64,000 nt of DNA from Liolophura sinensis (GCF_032854445.1 NC_088295.1:21999385-22063384), one strand, 5' to 3'. Positions 35,835-48,901 are shown, counted from the stretch's first letter. The notes: a model not told the origin generated them from the sequence alone. Translations and numbers: made by a program.

Positions 35835-36779
35835 TATATCAGTGTCTGTTTCGACGCCTTGATCTGTCTAACTCTTTCTGCTAAGTGCAGGCTGTGATTT
35901 CTGGAATCCTCAAAACTCTTCTGACAGTAGCAGAGCTCATGTGGCTCCTGCTGGCGACAGCCCACAGATGAAGAAACTGATTCTAGGCGTACCATTCTTA
36001 TAAATAAATGACTTCTTCCCTTGTTAATCTTTTGCAGACTTCATATGTCAATGCAGCAAAGAAAGTGGACATCTTGCACGCATGCAAACTACCATAATCT
36101 GGCCTTGATATAAATAAACCTACATTTTAACACTGTCCTCGGAGTGTCGGGGTGAAGCTTAAATTACTCAAACGTCACCAAAATGCCAGTAAAAGTTGTA
36201 AAAGTATACCTGCTAGGTAGTCAAGTATCAAAATTCGTGTTACCTCCCTATCGGATCAAGCGCCTGGATTAACCTACTAGTACAAATGGAAGTCTAACAT
36301 GCTCACTGGATCTCTCAAAGGATGCTGTGAACCCGATCCACACCTTTAATAAGTTATGAATCTATGAACCTTCAACAACTGTCAATTCTGTGATGTACAC
36401 GACGCCCGCCTGTCCTCCCAGGGAAGATAGTCGTCTTCGTTTCAAATTCAAAAATACTTCTCTTACTCTTATACGCCTCTCTCTCCATGCACACTATCTA
36501 CGTATTAATGACGTGTTAAGAACACTTAATCTGTTGGATGTCAAGACATTCATATACGGAAACAGTAGCGAAGACAGGAAGGCCAAGGACGCCACTCCTG
36601 AGACTATCGCATAATACAATTCTGATACAGATAAAATATTTTTAAGTACATTCTTCGCCTTTGGCAATGTGAAGGAAAGTCCGCAATTAGCAGCGTGAAA
36701 TTTACACTGTCAATGGTTATAATTCTTACACCCATGACATGCCCCGACTATACGTTTGCTCTAATGCATACCAGAACAG

Positions 36780-36936
36780 AGATACCTTACTATTCGACGC
36801 CATGGCAGCAACCATGGTCGTGGCAGCAACCATGGTTGTGGCTTTCGCCTGAATTCTGTCTGGTTTCTTTCCGCCAATATGCAGGCGTCCATCGTACAAG
36901 TGAAATATTGTTGAGCACGGCGTAAACCTTCAATCC

Positions 36937-36997
<61 letters not shown>

Positions 36998-37130
36998 CGA
37001 AGTCAAGCAAAAATCTCCAACATCAGCTCGAAGTCAGGAAACTTGAGTCATGTCGTACCAAAGACGTTAAAGCTGGTAGTTGTGGCTGCCTCGCTTGGTG
37101 CTTAGCGCTAATACATGTATGTTTGAGCTA
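36780..37130 (+). repeat. SINE-like remnant with poly-A and (AT)n tract
   Basis: Contains the SINE tail block (tttctttccgccaatatgca, then tgaaatattgttgagcacgg), a poly-A run and a long (AT)n tract at about 36953-36994, then a segment (ctcgaagtcagg, accaaagacgttaaagctgg) that recurs near 37578-37650. Confidence 0.6.
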
Positions 37131-37249
37131 GGAAGTAGGACTGCTTGACCTAGTGTCAGTATAATTTGACTGGGTGGGTGCCCTTCAATGCCGATACTTC
37201 ACTATCTTCATGACATGACTAACCATTCCACAAGACACGTTCGGTACCT

Positions 37250-37407
37250 TGTTCATGTGGTTTAGTTGTGAACAGTCATTTTCTCTTGTGATGCTCATTT
37301 TATAAACACTCACTGTGTACCAAAGTCTCACATAAGCGGTATTGTCATTACTTACTGTGCACATTAAGACTTGTTCGTCCAGGGGTGCGGACATTTTCCG
37401 TCTATGG
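37250..37407. repeat. Dispersed repeat, copy 2
   Basis: Second copy of the repeat at 35679-35834, same orientation, 1.4 kb downstream. Followed directly by a SINE tail fragment. Confidence 0.8.
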
Positions 37408-37419
37408 AACTGTCCTGAA

Positions 37420-37690
37420 TCGTTTCACCCGAACTCTGTGTGGTTTCCTCCCACCACAATTTAAGCGTCCATCAAATATTTCAGTGAAACATTATTAAGC
37501 ACTGCGTAAATCTCTAATCAAATAAATATATGTTCGAAGCCAAGGAAAAAATGTACAGCACGTTTATGTATAGTTACCATTGGCTCGAAGTCAGGGGATT
37601 TGGGATCAAACCTAGGCCATGTTATACCAAAGAATTTAAAGATGGTAGCTGACTGAAAAATGTCTAAACACGACGTAAAACCATTAGGAT
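37420..37690 (+). repeat. SINE-like remnant
   Basis: tggtttcctcccaccacaat, gcgtaaatctctaatcaaataaata, then ctcgaagtcaggggatttgg and ataccaaagaatttaaagat, the same order of blocks as 36780-37130. Confidence 0.6.
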
Positions 37691-37709
37691 ACACCACTTG
37701 AGTAAAAAA

Positions 37710-37728
37710 GGGGGGGGGGGGGGGGGGG
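37710..37728. repeat. Poly-G run (19 bases)
   Basis: An uninterrupted run of 19 G after six A. Could form a G-quadruplex on the + strand. The run length is likely unreliable in any assembly. Confidence 0.9.
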
Positions 37729-37729
37729 T

Positions 37730-39899
37730 TACATGTAGGCTTACTACGGTACTATATAGCATGTAATACCAGTAAGCCTGTAATACGAGTTGGGCCGCTA
37801 TAGTTTCAACAGTTTCAGAGTTTTTCTGACACCTTTAACGGATAAGAATGGCGACAGTAACAAAAACATTTCGACAGTAAGAAAATGACAGGTGTGAAAA
37901 TGATTGATGGCTTTCCTGACGGATGGAAGACATTCACCTCGTATCCGTCTCGAATTTCAGGAGATAACAAGATTCTTTTCTTCATACATATGGGTCTAGA
38001 ATATTAAACTCCAATGACGAGAATAGAATTGTAAATGCATCCTGCGGAAAAACGTCAGCATGTAAATAATAGGTGTGCCGGATGTCAAGAAGCGACTGTA
38101 ACACGATGCGAACGTGTATAACATAATCAACACAATATCCGGAAATAAAAACACCTTCATTTATATGCGCGTAAAATATTCATGTACATTGTCTGATGCA
38201 GGATACAATAACATAATGTATAAAAGATATAGTATGTAAAATAAACAGTATAAATAAACATACTGATCACAGGGATGTGAATTGCGTATCATGATAATTA
38301 ACTCTGTTGTAAGCTCTCCACTGATCGGATTGCTCTGGTTTGCTGTGTAACTGCGTTTCTGATTGGCCGTATTGTCCTCTCGTGTGGCAGGTGACAGCGT
38401 ATTGTCGCTGGTGTAACCCGTAAAGACCGGACGTCTCAGCCTTAGTCATGTATGGTATGATTTATGCATTAAGGTCGTGTGACTGGCACACGGAAATGTA
38501 CCTGGGCCATACTGTAATGCTAAGCTTACTTTACAGACGCGATTATAAATTAATTATTGAGAGGTTTTTTCACTCTCGCCGAAATACTGATTCTTCAGGA
38601 TCCTACAGGCGAGGTATATCCTTTAAGTAGCGTGTGATAAGTTTGACCAAGATGCCGCTGTATCTTCCATACAACTACAATAACACATAGGCCTAATTAC
38701 GGTGTACGTTACATCCAGTAGCACGTCTTATGTCACTCTGGCAAAGTTCCAGTAGTATATGTCACATCGAATCCCAAACAACGAAGCGACTTTGCCTCTA
38801 TTAGTTTAAAAACCCGTCACTTGCTGCTATTTGATTTTTATCTCGAAGTCTTTGATGATAACTGACTATACCAAAATTGGAAAATCTTTCATTCTACGTA
38901 TGATCGCATCAAAACTTGATCGGCTTGTTTATGAAGCTATTGGTAGAAGACATGAATGTTCAGCACCACTGACTGCGGACAAGTTTGACAACCTTCTGTA
39001 CACAACGATGCATTTGTATTTAAAATGAACCACTGGTGGACTTTCCGTCTTTGCGAACCTCTTTGGCCAAAATTTCCACACATTAAAGAAGATTTGCTAT
39101 CAAATTCCGTCAAGATCCAAAAAATCATTAGGTCCATCCTGGAAGGGCCTGTTAACCTTGTTCAGGTCAGAGCGAATGGAGTCCAAGGAACGACCGCGTC
39201 ATGTCTTACACAAACTAAGTGCCATCGACATAGAACTGGTATCACAGCTTTGGTTCCAGTTTCTGAATGCTGTGATATTTCTGTTTCTGTCCACACAGAC
39301 ATGTCCTCGGACACAAACGTTTGGGAAAACTAGTTTCTTGGTTAATTGTCTCACACCCATCTTTGTCGGCCTTTCTGATGGAGCACTAAGATGAGAAAGA
39401 TCCCCTCACCATTGCGCCTATGTGGAAAAAAACAATGAAGAATTAGAAATGTAGTTTTACACGTATTTGAATTTAGGAGACTTATTGCGAAAAATATGAA
39501 AATTTGTATTCACATGTTTTCCACTTTAGGACAATGCTAACGTGTCACATCAGGAGACATTTTGGTCATTGCACTATTGGCGACATGTATTTCTGCACGT
39601 GTTATCCTTCAAAAATATGTATTAAAGCTGTTTTCTGACTGTATATTTCACTTTGGCTGATATGTACATACATTAAATAGATTTACATACTCTAAATATA
39701 GAGCAGGAAATTGTGCAATATGTTTTAATAATGTTACTTTCTATAGGTCAGCCAGGTATGTTGCCGAGAAACTTGTTTGCATTAGAATAATTATATAAAA
39801 GTATATGTTTTAACACATGTTGCCAAGGTGGTTATATCAACTTAGCCTACGATCACTTTGGCCGTTTTCTTGATCATCGGAAACGAACAACTCACCTCA
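37730..39899. other. Intergenic, nothing recognised
   Basis: Lies between the FRAS1-like gene and the 3' end of the - strand gene. ORFs of 60-100 codons occur (for example 39025-39333 +) but show no domain, no splice context and no codon pattern I can support. It probably includes the 3' UTR of the - strand gene. Confidence 0.5.
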
Positions 39900-39979
39900 T
39901 TATCCTACAGCCACAGAATGTTCATCATCAGAGAGATAAGTATCCAGGAACTGGAAGGCCTCGGCAGTAACATGTTTAC
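39900..39979 (-). CDS. Unrecognised membrane protein: last coding exon
   Basis: Acceptor atgtgttgcag, stop taa at 39902-39900. 80 nt. Reads KHVTAEAFQFLDTYLSDDEH and ends SVAVG. The phase fits the preceding exon. No obvious PDZ ligand. Confidence 0.65.
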
Positions 39980-42900
39980 CTGCAACACATAATCTCAGTA
40001 ATATGTCTTCTAGAAGAATTCTCCAAATCATTCTTGTACCGAACTAATACATCATGAGTCAATTAAAGTTTCTTGCAAAGAGAAACGAAGAGGGATTATA
40101 TTAACAGCACCTTTACTTACTTCAGCAAAAAATCTGGTGACATAAACGCTTAGAGGTTAAAATTGTAAATATGTCGAGCTTTATAATCCTCTAATTCAGC
40201 ATCAGAGAAGTGTATAACATTAGGATAGAATCGTAATATCATGGCCTTTACGAATCTTACAAAACTTGAAAATGCTTGCTTCAGAATTAAAAATGAGGAG
40301 TTTATTTTCTTATCAGGTAACTCTACTAGAAACCATATATAGGCTCCGACTGTTACCATTCCTATAACAGGCCTATATCGCGTGGACATTTACCTTTACT
40401 AGCTAAGTCTGTGACATCACTGGCTCCGTCGTGATCGGGAACAGGTTTGGGTATACTGAACCTATCTTCCTTAGAGTAGGTCAGATCTGTCCTACCGGAA
40501 GAGGTGAAGTATCCGCCATCTTCTTCTACGTCTGTATGTTTGGAAGACACTGTGTTGTCTGCCGATGCCCTGGCCATGTCGGGTGTTTCTGGTCCCACCT
40601 GGACTCCCTGGTCCACGCTCGCTGGTTTGCTGCTCTGTGATGAGTAAGCCGTCAGTTCCAGTTTGAAATTCTCCTCTGTAGGATCAGAATACGCCTGCCG
40701 GCAGCCGACCGTGTACGGCTCCCCTGTGTCCGGGCTGTAGATGGTGGTGCTGGTAGTGCTGTCTGTGGTATGATACCCAAGTGATGGGTCCCATGTCCTC
40801 GAGCTACCTGGTTGTAACTGGTCGACAGGGATCTGCGACTGGCGGGTCAAGGTGTTGTCCTGGACGTATTCCGCACCATCTTTGGCTGCTGACTTCCCCC
40901 GGGGGCCACCCAGACGTTCCTTATTCGGACCACGGTTCGCACCCCAGTAGCTGCGCACTGGTAACTGTCTGTGTTGATGAACTTCCACGACAGCCTTGAA
41001 TGTTTTGTCCACATATGGCATCCCTCGCTCATCGTTTGATCTCGGCCGCTGCTTGTGCTTTTGGCCAGGTGACGTGAGGTCACTGGCGGAGCGTCGAACT
41101 CTCGGGCGACCATCGTCAACTTCCTTCTCGTAGACGTTGTTCATCTGAAAGCCGTTCTCAATAAGCATGGCTTGTGAATGATACACTGAAAATAAATAAC
41201 ACGTAGATGAGTGAGTGAGTGAGTGAGTGCTTGGGGTTTAACGTCCACGTAGATGAGAAAAGTGCTATAAATAATGCAAATGTTGCATGACTGCAATTCC
41301 ACTCATCGATTCCAGCATTAATATATTTCGGTATTACGTGTGAAGGATAGAGTGGTCGATACACAGTTTGTGTATATGCTTGGAAAAGAATTATATTCGA
41401 ATCGTACAACTGATAACGCTGTAAGGTTCTTTTTTTATTTGTACCTCATATACACAAAATTGTTTATGGTTTCCACCAACTTACTTCTGCCATCTTCGCA
41501 GAGGCCGTCACTACTTGGAAACATTCCCAGGTATCTGTCATAGCGTCCAGGTTCATACACCTCATAGAGAGGAGCCAGCTGCTGACTGTGGTAGATCCGC
41601 AGGTTACCTTGATAGCCCCGTCCAGGATCATGGCCTTTGAAAGGTAAAGACAGGGGAAGTTATTACAACTGATAGAACTGATAGATGAACAAAATGTATA
41701 GATGGGTTGAGAAATGGTTCACCTGTTTTGAGCACATGCCTTTCATCAAACTTTAAGGGCTTTGCACAAAATAGTTCAAAATTTGGCCAACTTAGATTCC
41801 AAAGAATTTGATTGTTTGAGGTGTAAGCTTAAACTAAAGCCGCGGAAAGTACGGTAAAGTTGCATACTGGACACTGTTTTTAAATACTTCCTTGGGGCTT
41901 TATGATGGTAGATAGAATCTACACGATACATCTACACATTATCTATCCAGGCATGTAGCTATAAACATAATCTATCCAGAGCGAAAGGTTAACCATGCTG
42001 GCGATGGCCAGTGCGATACCCTCTATCGATAAGCATCCAACTAAACACAACCAAGCTGAAGAGGAATGAAAGGCTTTCGTCAAGCTCTTGTTCATTTACG
42101 TCAGTTCGAGTTTTATTCCATCTGTTCATGTATATGTTTACAAGTAGCAACACACCTTGCACATTGGCTTAAGCAGAATTATAATGCAATGTCACTGATC
42201 TAGAGTTACTCAAAATGCTGTGCTATCACTTGTAATAAACGATCACATGAAAACAAAGAAAAAGAACCAGGCCTTAAGATCACAAAGCAATCTTAGGCTT
42301 AAGTCAAAATTTCGATCATTAAACTTGGTATGTTCCTTTCCGTTATTTTAGCTGAAATTTGTTTTACAATAACTTAACCAGGATTTACGTTCTCGAGCAA
42401 TATTTTGGCCTTGTCGCGTAAGAAATAACATTTTTAAAGTGATCTGAAATTTGGGCTTAAGTCTAAGTTCACTTCGTGATAACGAGGCCAGGTCTCGGGT
42501 GGGGGGCGGGGGGTACCTTTGCTGATACCTTTTCTGAGAAATATTATTCACGGTCCTTGTATACATCAAATATTTTTATTGGTGAAAGAGTTTTTAACGT
42601 GGACGACGTAGTTCTATTTTATGGTCGGAGGAAAAAAACCGCCCTTCATCTATTATCTGACAAACTTCCTGACTTAAAACGGCAGCCGGGCCAGAGAGAG
42701 CTGTACTCGAGCCGGGGACCTCATTGGCGAGGTACCGACTGGCTGCCGCGAAAGCAACGCTTCTGGTACATGAGTCAACAAAGCCACTTGACGTATGCAA
42801 GGTACGAGCATGATAATGTGATAACACGTTTTCGGAACGAGACTTCGGTGCGGAAATGACATGTTATTATCCACGTGGTCAGATTCCACGACATAGGGGT

Positions 42901-45900
42901 CATAATGGCATCATGTCAGATGTTGTTACAGGACGGGTTTGTGTAAGGCCATTACGGATAAATGCATATTTATGTGAAAACAAATATGCTCAGTGACGAT
43001 GAATATATGGCATTGTTGTTGATGACAAGAACTGTGTCTTTCTGACCCTCCTTCCCTCACGTGACGAAGTGAGGAGCATGAGGAAAGCCTGGGTTAAGCC
43101 CAGTGCTGGCCACATTCACATGCTTCGCGTTTGTCAGATCTTCCGAGAAGCGCTCTGTGTAGCATCATGTGGATCTCAGGTAGGTATTTGATTGTTCTTC
43201 GACAACGGTAAACATTCCAGGTCTGTGTCTTACAAAGCAGAGGCTGCTGGGCCACGGAGGACAAGAATAAGGGGCCTAACACCAAAAACTTGTGATGAAA
43301 TATAGAACATGCCGATTGTAAGGATCTGGAGACTATGAAAACACGGCCTTAATCGTCTATCCTCTCCGACACATATTGGGAGGTGTATTATCAGACATTC
43401 ACAGTAGTGCATGAATAGAGCAGGCAAAATGAAAACTTCTCACTAACAATAAAATCAAGTTTTCAGCTAAACCACTGGAATCTCTCGGGAAAGCTGACCC
43501 TCTTTGACAGTAAGCTGTCGGGATTTAAAAATATATTTGAACTGGGTCATTTTTTTCTCTCCAAAAACATAAAAGCGGCGAGCACTCTAAGTGTGTACGT
43601 GTTACAGTAAAATACCCAGCTACATTGTCAGATGGAATGTGTACACATATGACTGTCACTGCTGATTTATTGTTACAAAAAGCCTTTAAAAGTTTCAAAG
43701 AATTCTAACAAAGATATTCTAACCCTTCACGTGTAATGTTAACGACACATAAATTAACGTCATTTGTCTAAATTTACATACAATGTACACAGATGTGAGA
43801 ACATGTCTGGAAACTGCTGTCCCCTTTGGTACAATTTAACATAAAATGCGATCAATGTAAGCTATAACACTACAAGAAAGACATGAAGGTCATAAAAGTA
43901 TGGTGTGCTTAGCTTATAACTGTAGTGCATCACACTATAGTGAAACTTAGAACATAAACACTATTCATTTAAACTGCTCAACGACAAAGGATCCAGGCAT
44001 GTTTATTCTTGAAACCAGATGGGGATGGAACAAAAAATAAATTATATTACCATCGCAGGTGTTTGTGTGATATGTTTGGTATGCCGTAATTAGATACCAA
44101 CACCACAGTTTTCTTTTTCGGCACAAAGGTGCGCGTTACTCTAATTGTATGGTAGCGTTATATCAATATCGTCGACCTGACTTTACAAGAAATGTAATTC
44201 TTGTCAGTTGAAAAGAAAAAAATACAAAGGCCGATGTTTCGCAAAATGAGAAATTTCTTTCCTCTACAAATTTCTGTGCTAATTGCTTTCTTTATTATTT
44301 ATAGTGCCTGTACTCGACCCAAGCTGTTAACTTCAATTCCTATAAAGAAGTCTGTTCTGTGAAACGCCTTTCTTCATCTTTTCCTTATCATCAAACCGAT
44401 TCACGAAACTTTTGCAATTGTAAGCCCCATGTTAATGAAGAACCAGGTAGCAAAAAATGTGTCCTACCTTCATTTCAATTAATTCCAATCATCTTACAAC
44501 AGACATATGGTCATATTATTAATTGTCTTTAAAGCTATATTTGACTAAACGTTTCAAATCATAAAGTTTACTGGTGTAGGTCACCCTCCAGCAGTGTTTT
44601 GTGTTCGCTCATGCGTGGTCGCAACCATAAGTGGTGATATCATCTCAATACATACAAGTTATGTAGTCAGTGATTATCATTTCAAATAGTTCGCGTTCAG
44701 TTCACGTGCCTCTCAATGAATAATTCTGACGCTATATTTTTGCATACTTTAGATATTTTGGGACTTACAATAGGCTTTCACAGTCGCATGTAGGAATAAA
44801 TAGCTCACCGGCTGAGAATAATTTGTTGTCTATATTAATATGTGACAGGTGCCCTCCACCCACCCCTCTCTGTACAGACACGGCACCAGCCTGTCTTGTG
44901 TATGGCGAGGACTATTGACTGAACATGATTAGCCATTATATGACCCCTCCTCCGTGTCCGGGGCAAGTCCGTGAGTCTCAGCGGGAATGGGATGATTCAG
45001 TCCCCCCATCCCGTAACATAATGGTTGTCTGGCTTGTACACTGTGGGTAACCTGCCAACTATCCGCCATATACTCCCCCGCCACAACAATGCCTTCATAT
45101 AACCAAGAGCGATATAAGCCACGTCAGGAGATATTTGCGCAATGTGTATGATACAAGAAGATCGTGACCCCAAATCTTGGCAAACTCGTAAAGTAGATTT
45201 GCACAGATCATGGTGACTGTTCACATATAAGCATACCCTGGCCAGCTCATGGGATAGAGCCATATTGTAGTTAAAGCAGTTTTAATTTGTTAAAAAAAAG
45301 CATTCTGCTGTCATAAGCTTTGGTTTTGTGGTTGAATCGGTTTAGAAAACCTACATTCTTGAGACAGGATAAGTATAAGTTTTGTTCGCCTCACATGTAT
45401 ATCCAGTTTATCCGACATCTTGGCCAGTTCTTACACCTGTCATTCAACCACAGGCAAGACAATAACCCAGACAATCACATCATGATTGTTTGTCATGTTT
45501 TCAATTAAAGATAGCCACCTGGTTTAACGCTTGTCCCATAACACATTTTAACATCACGAACGTGTACCGAAGGTCTCACAACTAAAAAGGAAACAAAAGC
45601 GATGGCTATATAAATCCAATATGTTCTCTGTTTGATTGTATTATGTCGTATGCCCCTCAACCGAGGTGGAATCTCCACTACACAGCATCTATATCCAGAT
45701 TCAACTATGCTAAAAACCCACTCAGGCCACCAATAACTTGTTCGAGATCCACCCATTATAGCTTCTGTAATTATAGGTCGTTTGTCTCACCAATTATCCC
45801 CGGGGTAAACTGCTGCTTAATTGGGATGCTGACTTGATATTAAGGGAGAGACAATATCCGTACCACCATTGTTTTTCCAGTTTTCTTATTTTTTTTAGGA

Positions 45901-48900
45901 TAACGATGTCTGCCTGAAATTTCGATAGTAAAAGACAAACTTGTATATACGTTTATTGCTCACTGAAGAGAGGGTTTTAACGTGACTCCCATTAATAGGG
46001 ACCAAACGATTCTTAATTCTCTCGAGGCGACCGTTGAGAAAAGAAATCATTTTGTGTGGATATGCATTCATTTATTTGACCTATTCTTTGCTGGTGGGGA
46101 AGCAAATTTATATAATTTGTATTGTAATTTGCTAAACATTGCATCATGATGTCACTGATGTTGATGAGCCGTGGACGGCTCTCTTTGGTTACCTGCGCCA
46201 CAAGCTTAATCCTACATTACGATTCACACTATTGCCTTAATTAACATTCTTGACAAATTTATGCATAGTGACTATTGAGTCTTTACTGCACTGTCCTCAG
46301 GGACATTTATTAAACTTTTTTTGTCATATGCCTGGATGACGCTCTGCTTAACGTTTATGTAAATATATGACCAATGATCTCCCCCTGAGCTCATTTCACC
46401 ACTATGAATACTCTGTCACTTATGTCTTTCAAACAGGCGCACAACTCGCGTGTATTTCATTTCATTTAGGTATAGGGGTAGTGTTAGTATGTATTTTTTA
46501 ACGGCCACTGAGCGCTTCCGGACTTCTAGAGATATGGCTACCGTACCATTGTGGTTAACCACAAGCTCAATAAATAGATGCGTTTTCATGGGCGTTGTAA
46601 CCACAGAGGCAGTATGCGCTAATTAGGTACATCATTCTGGACAGATTGATTCAACGTCATTTAACGTAATCCTGGCTGTTGAATGTTTGGCATGAAAAGT
46701 GGGCTGTGGACAAACATGGGTTTAATCAGTAAGGATATATTTTAACAACAGCCTAAGTATTATTAAACTTGGAAAATGGGTGAGAGGTGTCCAAGGTACA
46801 ATGTGAAATATCCAGATAAAGTAAATCTGATTATCAGAGACTGACATAATTTAAGAGATGACAGATGAACCTTCTGGGTGACAGCGTAAGAATGTGTAGT
46901 GAATGTTAAGCAGTGGAAGTAACTTTACGTGTCCATATCATTGCCTGACTACCGTTCGGAAAAGATCAAAGGAAACAGTAGACGGTAACCGCTCATACTT
47001 CCATCTGCGTAAGGACCAAAACGGAATTCCCAGCCTGTCTGATCTCGGTATTCTCCTTTTCAAATACCTCTGACCTCTGACATGTAGGAATTTAATGATT
47101 TAATGCTCAGCCCACATGTCCTAGAGAATCCGGTTGGCCGAGATAAACACCCTACCTTAGGTGTCACAGTGGTTTCACTCTGACCACTCCCTAGGAATCA
47201 CCGGCTTTACCTATCACTGGTTGTAACTACTGCTTCAGATGACTCGGGGAATGTGTCCTACAAAGATCCACACACGGATCTATGAGCATTTCACTTAGTG
47301 ACGCTGCGCTTTTGAAAACGTTTGACGAGATTTTGTCACAAAATGTTTTCAGGATAAAGTACTAAGGCACACATGCTTCACTATCGTTTCGTAGAAAACG
47401 GCCCCTCTTGTGTTTGTAATGCCAATTCAAGATGTACACACTACAGGGTCAAATAAATGAAACTTGAACAACAAATCTCATATTTATATGCATAAACATC
47501 ATTTTTCTGTGAAGATCCTGCAAAACATAGTGTTATATATTTGGCAATCGCTAAATCGGTCACAAAAGAGTAATAACCGTCACGACACAGCAGACACAGA
47601 CGAACATATGGAATGCCCACAGGCCATGAATGAAGACCGATAGAAAGTGTAGATCTTAGCTAATGTTGTAGCCATAGACATAATGAGACGATGGCCAAAA
47701 GTTGTGTATGTTATGCACTGCTGAAGAAGTGTGTCAAGGCGCTCAAAAATGTGTGACCTGAAATTCTGGTTTTGTTAAGGCCATGTTTATCATAATACTA
47801 CAAAAAATATAAATCATTAAACGTAAGGTGTACAAAAATTGTGTGGCACGCTTTACAAGTTTTTACAAAACTCTGTGAATGACAATAACCATTCTCTGAG
47901 AATCCACTGAATAGCATCCTCTTAAGAAGAAAACAGCCTCATTTACTGTTTTATTACAACACTGCATGGCATCCCCTTAAGAAGAAAACAGCTTCATTTT
48001 CAGCTATTACAACCCAGCATAGCTTCCTCTTAAGAAGAAAACAGCGTTATTTACAGCTATTACAACCCTGTATACCTTCATTTTAAGAACAAAACGGCAT
48101 TATTTACAGATATTACAACCTTGTACAGCTTCCTCTTAAAGAAGAAAACAGCGTCCTTCACAGATATTAAAACCTATCTTCCCCGATATATTTAAGACTA
48201 AATTGCTACTTGTTACTCCATGACAAGCATGTTGCAACATAAGCCAGAAATTTGCTGTATATGAAGGCTTACCGTCTAGCATACGTGGCTCGGAGGCCGC
48301 CCTGTACAAGATGTCTCTCGGGGGCTTACTCTGAGGCTTGGCCTGGGTGTAAGCGGATGACGGGCTGGCAGACAACATAGACTGACTGGGGATCCACAGG
48401 CCGTTACTGCCCACTTTGGGTAACGTCGAGGGCATTCCATCATTGGGAATAAAGGTACTTCCGGAGCTGTTTCTCGGACTCTTTTGCTCCTTATCACGGG
48501 AGCGATTTTTTCTGGAGTAACAATATAGATGAGTGTTTATTTACAATATCTGCGGTTATTCATACTGAAACGAGGTTTCTATGTAATTCATTTTAATCTT
48601 GAGTCCTTTCATTCATGATTGTGGCCATGTAAAATATTTTAAACACACTTTGTTTCATATGTTGATCAAATTATATTTGCAGCGGTCAAATCAAGCTGAA
48701 GATTAAAATGTCTCTGTCTAAAAAAGTGAGTACAAAAAATGAGAGTTAAAAGAATTTTTGGAACTTTCACGCACGTCTTTATTAACTGAAATATATGGAA
48801 ATGTATACTTACAAACAAAGACAGTAGACTAGAATCATGACGGAGGCCAGGAAGACAACCCCCGCCGCTACACCGATACCGATGATAGCTGTGGTCTCCA

Positions 48901-48901
48901 T
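39900..48901 (-). CDS. Single-pass membrane protein with a long cytoplasmic tail, not recognised (5 exons)
   Basis: Five - strand exons, 48813-48901, 48273-48511, 41485-41634, 40394-41185 and 39900-39979, total 1350 nt, 449 codons plus stop, with matching phases at each junction. The first carries a transmembrane helix (AAGVVFLASVMILVYCLCL) preceded by ETTAIIGIGV and followed by the basic KNRSRDK, so the rest is inside the cell. The tail is rich in Ser, Pro, Arg and Tyr and has no domain I recognise. It ends LSDDEHSVAVG. The first exon opens with ATG right after its acceptor. Either this is the start (an almost ectodomain-less protein) or the ectodomain lies in upstream exons I cannot find in the next 15 kb or beyond. 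Tail-to-tail with the FRAS1-like gene. Confidence 0.75.
40394..41185 (-). CDS. Unrecognised membrane protein: main cytoplasmic exon
   Basis: Acceptor tttattttcag, donor gtaaat. 792 nt open throughout, phase 1 to phase 1. Begins MYHSQAMLIENGFQMNN, includes the basic RVRRSASDL, a PVRSYWG segment and DRFSIPKPVPDHDGASDV near the end. Low-complexity Ser/Thr/Asp content suggests a disordered signalling tail. The upstream neighbour also contains a YHSQ motif, so YHSQ occurs twice about 40 residues apart. Confidence 0.8.
41212..41245. mobile_element. 34-bp mini-insertion with 12-bp target-site duplication
   Basis: The core gagtgagtgcttggggttta is flanked by perfect 12-bp direct repeats cacgtagatgag (41200-41211 and 41246-41257). 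Same core as the copy at 48967-49022. Lies in an intron of the - strand gene. Confidence 0.8.
41485..41634 (-). CDS. Unrecognised membrane protein: cytoplasmic exon 3
   Basis: Acceptor cctttcaaag, donor gtaagt. 150 nt, phase 1 to phase 1. HDPGRGYQGNLRIYHSQQLA, then APLYEVYEPGRYDRYLGMF; five tyrosines in a short stretch could be phosphorylation sites (inference). Reached by a 6.6-kb intron. Confidence 0.75.
41635..48272. other. 6.6-kb intron of the - strand gene, mostly nothing recognised
   Basis: Bounded by good - strand splice sites. A G+C-rich block at 42600-42890 (with ctcgagccggggacctcatt) may be an old repeat. A tandem repeat lies at 47905-48172. No exon, tRNA or conserved ORF was found in the rest. 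Confidence 0.55.
47905..48172. repeat. ~55-bp tandem repeat, five diverged copies
   Basis: Units share cctcttaagaagaaaacagc followed by a t-rich link and tattacaacc. The array lies about 100 bp from the exon at 48273-48511, in the intron. Confidence 0.85.
48273..48511 (-). CDS. Unrecognised membrane protein: cytoplasmic exon 2
   Basis: Acceptor gttactccag, donor gtaagc. 239 nt, phase 2 to phase 1. Begins KNRSRDKEQKSPRNSSG, then a Ser/Pro-rich stretch ending RAASEPRMLDG. Phase and stop-transfer charge fit the transmembrane exon. Confidence 0.75.
48813..48901 (-). CDS. Unrecognised membrane protein: transmembrane exon
   Basis: Acceptor tgtttacag, donor gtaagt on the - strand. 89 nt, phase 0 to phase 2. 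Reads METTAIIGIGVAAGVVFLAS and continues hydrophobic to VYCLC, with the last codon split. The leading Met may be a start codon or an internal residue. Confidence 0.75.

Noticed and set aside
39025-39400. Overlapping + strand ORFs of 102 and 78 codons
   Set aside because: No recognisable family or splice partners, and two frames are equally open; not enough to call a gene.
42594-42889. G+C-rich block with ORFs on both strands
   Set aside because: Looks like an old repetitive element (B-box-like ctcgag segment) rather than coding sequence; not enough evidence to classify.
47120-47220. tRNA-like ggttggccgagataa segment
   Set aside because: No cloverleaf and no convincing B box; at most a decayed SINE head.
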